The notes beneath the pieces are model-generated. The model did no database searches, was not told where the DNA came from, and worked only from the letters and a program-made list of their open reading frames with translations. Shown here one piece after another: positions 59,903 to 64,000 of a stretch of DNA of 64,000 nucleotides; the stretch's first letter is position 1, and each line of letters begins with the position of its first letter. Made by a program: the position numbers and the translations under genes. The DNA comes from Pelomonas sp039929605. Its GTDB lineage: Bacteria; Pseudomonadota; Gammaproteobacteria; Burkholderiales; Burkholderiaceae_C. The DNA lies in the NCBI RefSeq assembly GCF_039929605.1, contig NZ_JBDSQX010000017.1, positions 1-64,000 on the forward strand, in the 5' to 3' direction.

Positions 59903-60464
59903 TCTGCTGATCACGCTCGTCGGCATGCCCGGCGGTGGCAAATCCACCGTCGGTAAACAACTGGCACGCCAAATCGGCGTGCCTTTTGTCGATTCGGATC
60001 ATGAAATCGAGTTGCGTATCGGCGGCAGCATCAAGCAGTTTTTCGAGCGTCACGGCGAGGATGCTTTTCGGGACCTTGAGACGGAAGCGATCGCCGACTT
60101 GGTCGCCCGGCCCGGCGACTTCGTGCTGGCCACGGGCGGCGGTGCGGTGCTGCGTGAGCGCAACAGAGAGCTGCTGCACGATGGCTCGACGGTGCTCTAT
60201 CTGCGCTCGACGCCCGAGGACCTGTTTCGACGCCTTCGCCATGACACGATCCGGCCGCTGCTGCAGGTGAAGGACCCGTTAGCCAAGCTCCGCGAACTGC
60301 ACCATCAGCGTGACCCGCTCTATCACCGCTGCGCGCACTACGTGCTCGAGAGCGCGCGGCCATCGGTGCACGCCCTCGTCAACATGGCATTGATGCAACT
60401 GGAGTTGGCTGGGTTGCTCGACCCGACTCGCGTGGCCGCCACCGTCGGCGCCGAGCCCCAGTAG
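59868..60464 (+). CDS. aroK: Shikimate kinase
   Basis: 198 residues; phosphorylates shikimate in the chorismate pathway. P-loop GMPGGGKSTVGK, shikimate-binding DSDHEIE and ATGGGAV, lid region with RLRHDTIRPLL. The only ATG (59868) lies 35 bp inside the upstream Ig-like gene and lacks a ribosome-binding site, giving about 14 extra residues before LLITLVGMPG; initiation near CTG 59904 after GAGG is possible. Followed 47 bp later by aroB. Confidence 0.93.
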   Translation: MASRTSAQRRNDLLITLVGMPGGGKSTVGKQLARQIGVPFVDSDHEIELRIGGSIKQFFERHGEDAFRDLETEAIADLVARPGDFVLATGGGAVLRERNRELLHDGSTVLYLRSTPEDLFRRLRHDTIRPLLQVKDPLAKLRELHHQRDPLYHRCAHYVLESARPSVHALVNMALMQLELAGLLDPTRVAATVGAEPQ

Positions 60465-60511
60465 CGCCCTGCTAGTGAAGGCAAGGGGAAGGCGGCTCTT
60501 ACACTGGGCCG

Positions 60512-61606
60512 ATGCCTGCTCCCGATACCGTCCACATCCAACTCCCCGGCGACCGCAACTACGAGATTCGCATCGGCACCGGCCTGCTGAACGAGGCTGC
60601 CAGCTGGCAGGGCTTGCCCAAGGCGGCTGTCGCCGTCATCGTCAGCAACGAGACCGTGGCACCCCTGTATGCCGATCGCCTGCGTGACCGCCTGCTGGGT
60701 GTCTATGCCCGCGTCGACGTCGTCGTGCTCCCCGACGGCGAGCAGCACAAGAACTGGGACAGCCTCAACCGCATCTGCGACCACCTGCTGAGCCAGGCGC
60801 TGGACCGCAAGACCGTGCTGTTCGCGCTCGGCGGCGGCGTCATCGGCGACATGACCGGCTTTGCGGCCGCCATCTACATGCGTGGCGTGCCCTTCGTGCA
60901 GGTGCCCACCACGCTGCTGGCCCAGGTCGATTCTTCGGTGGGCGGCAAGACGGCCATCAACCATCCGCTCGGCAAGAACATGTTGGGCGCCTTCTATCAA
61001 CCCGAGCGCGTCATCGCGGACCTCGACACGCTGGACACCCTGCCCGACCGCGAATTGCGTGCCGGCTTGGCCGAGGTCATCAAGTACGGCCCGATCGCCG
61101 ACGCCAGTTTCCTATGCTGGATCGAGGACAACCTCGATGCGCTGCTGGCGCGCGACAAGGCCGTGCTCGGTTACGCGGTGCGACGCAGTTGCGCGATCAA
61201 GGCGGATGTCGTGGGGCAGGACGAGAAGGAGCAGGGCCTGCGTGCCATCCTGAACTTCGGCCACACCATCGGCCATGCGATCGAGTCGGGTCTAGGCTAT
61301 GGCGCCTGGTTGCATGGCGAGGCCGTCGCCTGCGGCATGGTGCTGGCAGCTGACCTGTCGCAGCGCATGGGGTTGGTCCCCCGCGCGTTCGTCGATCGGC
61401 TGCGAACGCTGATCGAGCGCGCCGGCCTGCCGGTGCAGCCGCCCAAGTTGGGCGCCGAGCGCTACCTACAGCTGATGCGCGTCGACAAGAAGGCGGAGGC
61501 CGGGGCGATCCGCTTCGTGCTCATCGAGTCGCTGGGCCGGGCCGGCCTGCACGGCGTGCCTGACGCGCTCATTGCTGAAACGCTGGTGGCGCACGGAGCG
61601 GCCTGA
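60512..61606 (+). CDS. aroB: 3-Dehydroquinate synthase
   Basis: 364 residues; second step of the shikimate pathway, NAD- and metal-dependent. LPDGEQHKN, FALGGGVIGDMTGFAA, VPTTLLAQVDSSVGGKTAINH, EVIKYGPIAD and the metal-binding FGHTIGHAIES with LHGEAVACGM are all present. The stop shares a base with the dgt start (TGATG). The pilQ-aroK-aroB-dgt-gltB order is typical of proteobacteria. Confidence 0.98.
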   Translation: MPAPDTVHIQLPGDRNYEIRIGTGLLNEAASWQGLPKAAVAVIVSNETVAPLYADRLRDRLLGVYARVDVVVLPDGEQHKNWDSLNRICDHLLSQALDRKTVLFALGGGVIGDMTGFAAAIYMRGVPFVQVPTTLLAQVDSSVGGKTAINHPLGKNMLGAFYQPERVIADLDTLDTLPDRELRAGLAEVIKYGPIADASFLCWIEDNLDALLARDKAVLGYAVRRSCAIKADVVGQDEKEQGLRAILNFGHTIGHAIESGLGYGAWLHGEAVACGMVLAADLSQRMGLVPRAFVDRLRTLIERAGLPVQPPKLGAERYLQLMRVDKKAEAGAIRFVLIESLGRAGLHGVPDALIAETLVAHGAA

Positions 61607-62742
61607 TGGGTCAGTCTCTGCGGGCCTATGCCGCCGACCCGGCGCGCAGCCGTGGCCGCCGCCGCGATGAGCCGGCCGCGCCGACGCGCAGCGAGTTCCA
61701 GCGCGACCGCGACCGCATCATCCACAGCACGGCCTTCCGCCGCCTCGTCTACAAGACCCAGGTCTTTCTGAACCACGAGGGTGACCTGTTCCGCACGCGG
61801 CTGACGCATTCTCTTGAAGTGGCCCAGCTCGGCCGCTCCATTGCGCGCAGCCTGGGTCTGGACGAAGACCTGGTCGAAGCAGTGGCGCTGGCTCACGACC
61901 TGGGCCACACGCCCTTCGGTCACGCCGGGCAGGACGTGCTCGACGAGTGCATGCGCCAGCACGGTGGCTTCGAGCACAACCTGCAGTCCCTGCGCGTTGT
62001 CGACACGCTGGAGCAGCGCTACCCGGATTTCGACGGCCTCAACCTCTGCTTCGAGACCCGCGAGGGCATCCTCAAGCATTGCTCGCACCGCAACGCTGAA
62101 GCCATCGAGGCGGCGGAGCCGGGGGGCATCGCAACGCGCTTCCTCAACGGCGGCCAGCCGAGCCTGGAGGCGCAACTCTGCAATGTCGCCGACGAGGTGG
62201 CCTACAACGCGCACGACGTCGACGATGGCGTGCGCTCGGGCCTCATCGAGCTGGAGCAGTTGCTGGAGGTGGCGTTGGTGCGCGAGCACTGGCGCGCGGC
62301 GTTGGAGGCGCACCCGCATCTGACCGGCAAACGCCTGCTGTTCGAAACCATCCGCCGCATGCTGTCGGCCCAGGTGTACGACATCATCGACGCGACCCGT
62401 GCGGCCCTGGCCGAGGCCGCGCCCGCCGATGCTGATGCCGTGCGCCGCGGCGACAAGCCGCTGCTGCGCTTCAGCCCCGACATGCGCGCCAAAAGCACGG
62501 CACTGAAGCGCTTTTTGTTTACCAACCTGTACCGCCACCCCCAGGTCCAGTCCACACGGGCGCGAGCCGAAGAGGTCCTGCGCGATCTGTTTGCCCTTTA
62601 CGCGGGCGACGCGACCCAGATGCCTCCGGACTTTGCCGAACGCTCCGACCGCGAGCGCGCCTGCGCCGACTACATCGCCGGCATGACCGACCGCTTTGCC
62701 ATCCGTGAGCACCAAAGGATGACCGGCAAGAGCCTCTTCTAA
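61606..62742 (+). CDS. dgt: dGTP triphosphohydrolase-like protein
   Basis: 378 residues, HD-domain family. TAFRRLVYKTQVFLNHEGD, the metal-binding RTRLTHSLEVAQ with ALAHDLGHTPFGHAG, and FEHNLQSLRVVDTLE. It hydrolyses dNTPs to deoxynucleosides and triphosphate; the short type 2 form seen here often has broader specificity than E. coli Dgt. Its TAA stop lies inside the left inverted repeat of the transposase element. Confidence 0.94.
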   Translation: MGQSLRAYAADPARSRGRRRDEPAAPTRSEFQRDRDRIIHSTAFRRLVYKTQVFLNHEGDLFRTRLTHSLEVAQLGRSIARSLGLDEDLVEAVALAHDLGHTPFGHAGQDVLDECMRQHGGFEHNLQSLRVVDTLEQRYPDFDGLNLCFETREGILKHCSHRNAEAIEAAEPGGIATRFLNGGQPSLEAQLCNVADEVAYNAHDVDDGVRSGLIELEQLLEVALVREHWRAALEAHPHLTGKRLLFETIRRMLSAQVYDIIDATRAALAEAAPADADAVRRGDKPLLRFSPDMRAKSTALKRFLFTNLYRHPQVQSTRARAEEVLRDLFALYAGDATQMPPDFAERSDRERACADYIAGMTDRFAIREHQRMTGKSLF

Positions 62743-62757
62743 AATGGGGTCGGAGTC
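62740..62757 (+). repeat. Left inverted repeat flanking the REP-type transposase
   Basis: TAAAATGGGGTCGGAGTC matches the reverse complement of the right repeat (63572-63589) at 17 of 18 positions. The first three bases are the dgt stop codon. Confidence 0.85.
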
Positions 62758-62801
62758 CTTTATGCTGGCGACTGCTCCAGCTTGAGGCAACAAGGACATG
62801 C

Positions 62802-63524
62802 ATGGCTCGTCTTCCCCGACTCATCCTGCCGGATCAGCCGCACCACGTCATCCTGCGCGGCAATAACCGCCAGGCGATCTTCTTCAGTGACCCGGACCGA
62901 GAGCACCTGCTCAGCACGCTAGCGGAGGCTTCAGCCCAATACGGCGTGGCCATCCATGCCTATGTGCTGATGGACAACCACCTGCATCTGCTGCTGAGTC
63001 CGCCGACGGCGGACGCGCTCAGCCGCATGATGCAGTCCCTCGGCCGCCGCTACGTGGGCTGGTTCAACGCCCGGCATCAGCGCAGCGGCACGCTGTGGGA
63101 AGGGCGATTTCGGGCCGGGCTGATCCAGGGTGAGCGGCATCTGCTGGCATGCATGCGCTACATCGAGCTCAATCCCGTGCGTGCGCGGCTGTGCGCGGAG
63201 GCGGCGCAATGGCCTTGGTCCAGTGCGGCTCACCACCTGGGCCTGGTACGCAACGTGCTCATCACGGAGCACGAGATGTACTGGCTGCTGGGAAACACGC
63301 CCTTCGAGCGCGAGCACGCGTATCGGGAGTTCTTGGAGCAGGGCGTCGCTGCATCAGAACAAGCGCAATTCACCGAGGCGGTGCTGCGCGGTCGCCCGGT
63401 CGGCAGCGAAGCCTTTTTGCGGCCGCTGGCTGTGGATCACGCGGCAGTTGTCACGCGACGCCCACGGGGCAGGCCGCCGAAAGCTCAATCAGCGGCACAG
63501 AACAGCGCGAAAAGCGATGTCTAA
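62802..63524 (+). CDS. REP-associated tyrosine transposase (RAYT, Y1_Tnp family)
   Basis: 240 residues. Y1 transposase core: VILRGNNRQAIFF, the HUH metal motif NHLHLLL (H60, H62), GTLWEGRFRAGLI and catalytic Tyr 120 in MRYIELNPVRA; the C-terminus has an AT-hook-like RRPRGRPPK. RAYTs process single-stranded REP hairpins and are usually domesticated single-copy genes. It appears intact. The flanking 18-bp inverted repeats support a REP-type mobile unit. Likely imported between dgt and gltB. Confidence 0.92.
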   Translation: MARLPRLILPDQPHHVILRGNNRQAIFFSDPDREHLLSTLAEASAQYGVAIHAYVLMDNHLHLLLSPPTADALSRMMQSLGRRYVGWFNARHQRSGTLWEGRFRAGLIQGERHLLACMRYIELNPVRARLCAEAAQWPWSSAAHHLGLVRNVLITEHEMYWLLGNTPFEREHAYREFLEQGVAASEQAQFTEAVLRGRPVGSEAFLRPLAVDHAAVVTRRPRGRPPKAQSAAQNSAKSDV

Positions 63525-63571
63525 CTATGGCCCCATTTATTGTTCGCATATCCTTAAGCGTGAATTTAATT

Positions 63572-63589
63572 GACTCTGACCCCATTTTA
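63572..63589 (-). repeat. Right inverted repeat flanking the REP-type transposase
   Basis: GACTCTGACCCCATTTTA is the inverted partner of 62740-62757. A partial third copy, GGCCCCATTTA, lies just after the transposase stop (63528-63538). Confidence 0.85.
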
Positions 63590-63653
63590 ATCGGGTTGCC
63601 GCATTTGCTGCACTGCATTAAGCTTCCGCCCTGTTGTGTTCCAGGAGGGCAGC

Positions 63654-64000
63654 ATGAGCTACGCCGCGCAGATTCAGTCCGAAATCCAAGACCTTGCCGA
63701 ACACGGGCTCTACCGGCCGGGCAATGAGAAAGATGCTTGCGGCCTGGGCTTCGTGGCCCACATCAAGGGACAGAAGGCGCACAACATCGTCCAGCAGGGT
63801 CTGAAGATCCTCGAAAACCTCGACCACCGCGGTGCGGTCGGTGCGGACAAGCTCATGGGCGATGGCGCCGGCATCCTGATCCAGGTTCCGCACGAGTTCT
63901 ACCGCGAGGAGATGGCCAAGCAGGGCATCAACCTGCCGCCTCCGGGTGAGTACGGCGTCGGCATGATCTTCCTGCCCAAGGAAGCCGCATCGCGCCTGGC
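63654..64000 (+). CDS. gltB: Glutamate synthase large subunit, N-terminal part
   Basis: First 115 residues of GltB, cut by the window edge. After a short propeptide the nucleophile of the type II glutamine amidotransferase is Cys 29 in KDACGLGFVAHIKG; it becomes the N-terminus after processing. LENLDHRGAVGADKLMGDGAGI is the conserved glutaminase segment. AGGAGG precedes the ATG. The enzyme makes two glutamates from glutamine and 2-oxoglutarate. Confidence 0.97.
   Translation, partial: MSYAAQIQSEIQDLAEHGLYRPGNEKDACGLGFVAHIKGQKAHNIVQQGLKILENLDHRGAVGADKLMGDGAGILIQVPHEFYREEMAKQGINLPPPGEYGVGMIFLPKEAASRL

Noticed and set aside
1..64000. CRISPR arrays, tRNA or rRNA genes, prophage modules
   Set aside because: No regularly spaced repeats, no cloverleaf with a GTTCRANNC arm, and no phage structural or integrase genes seen on reading both strands.

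Overview
The window is a high-GC, densely packed chromosomal stretch from a betaproteobacterium of the order Burkholderiales, most like the Roseateles/Mitsuaria/Rubrivivax/Leptothrix group. The basis is gene content and order, not a search: a di-iron Coq7, Gram-negative porins with the MKKA...SSVTLYG N-terminus, the block lptM / cyaY / ponA / pilMNOPQ / aroK-aroB-dgt / gltB, and the block rplM-rpsI-erpA / anmK-M23 peptidase / tyrS. I see no tRNA, rRNA, CRISPR array or prophage.

Layout. 1-4000: SOS mutasome cassette imuA-imuB-dnaE2 on the minus strand with a LexA box upstream of imuA; dnaE2 runs off the left edge. 4060-7346: VOC protein, srkA with a DUF2726 membrane protein, and a GNAT acetyltransferase. 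7388-12814: ribosomal proteins L13 and S9, ErpA, AnmK, an M23 endopeptidase and TyrRS. 12828-16229: accessory region with a lipoprotein, a decayed sensor kinase, an MBL-fold hydrolase, a gene-free stretch with a long inverted repeat, and a small membrane protein. 16295-21966: minus-strand run of a tricorn-like S41 protease, a UPF0303 protein, an M35-type metallo-endopeptidase and a lipoprotein. 22106-26185: compact operon DUF4331 / small lipoprotein / repeat-rich periplasmic protein / HupE-UreJ membrane protein. 26202-27122: 5'-nucleotidase.

27131-38733: a nearly complete type II secretion system, gspG-H-I-J-K-L-M-N-D-E-F on the minus strand with gspC divergent. Most junctions overlap by a few bases, but three are 118-145 bp hairpin-rich spacers, and two of these are copies of one element. 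38737-42843: a divergent CobT-like protein, biosynthetic threonine deaminase IlvA, a candidate small RNA carrying anti-Shine-Dalgarno sequence, an OsmC-like protein and Coq7. 43038-49452: two tandem porins with strong terminators, then a dipeptide/oligopeptide ABC transporter (two permeases, two ATPases, no binding protein). 49449-57712: LptM, CyaY, PBP1A and the type IV pilus assembly operon pilMNOPQ. 57779-62742: an Ig-like-repeat lipoprotein, then aroK, aroB and dgt. 62740-63589: a REP-associated tyrosine transposase between inverted repeats. The window ends inside gltB.

Envelope biology dominates: two secretin machines (GspD and PilQ), the LPS-translocon helper LptM, PBP1A, an M23 peptidase, two porins and several lipoproteins. 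The most promising items for follow-up are the candidate anti-SD small RNA (41585-41670), the paired hairpin spacers in the gsp operon, the DUF4331/HupE operon, the M35 protease operon and the motif-altered CobT.
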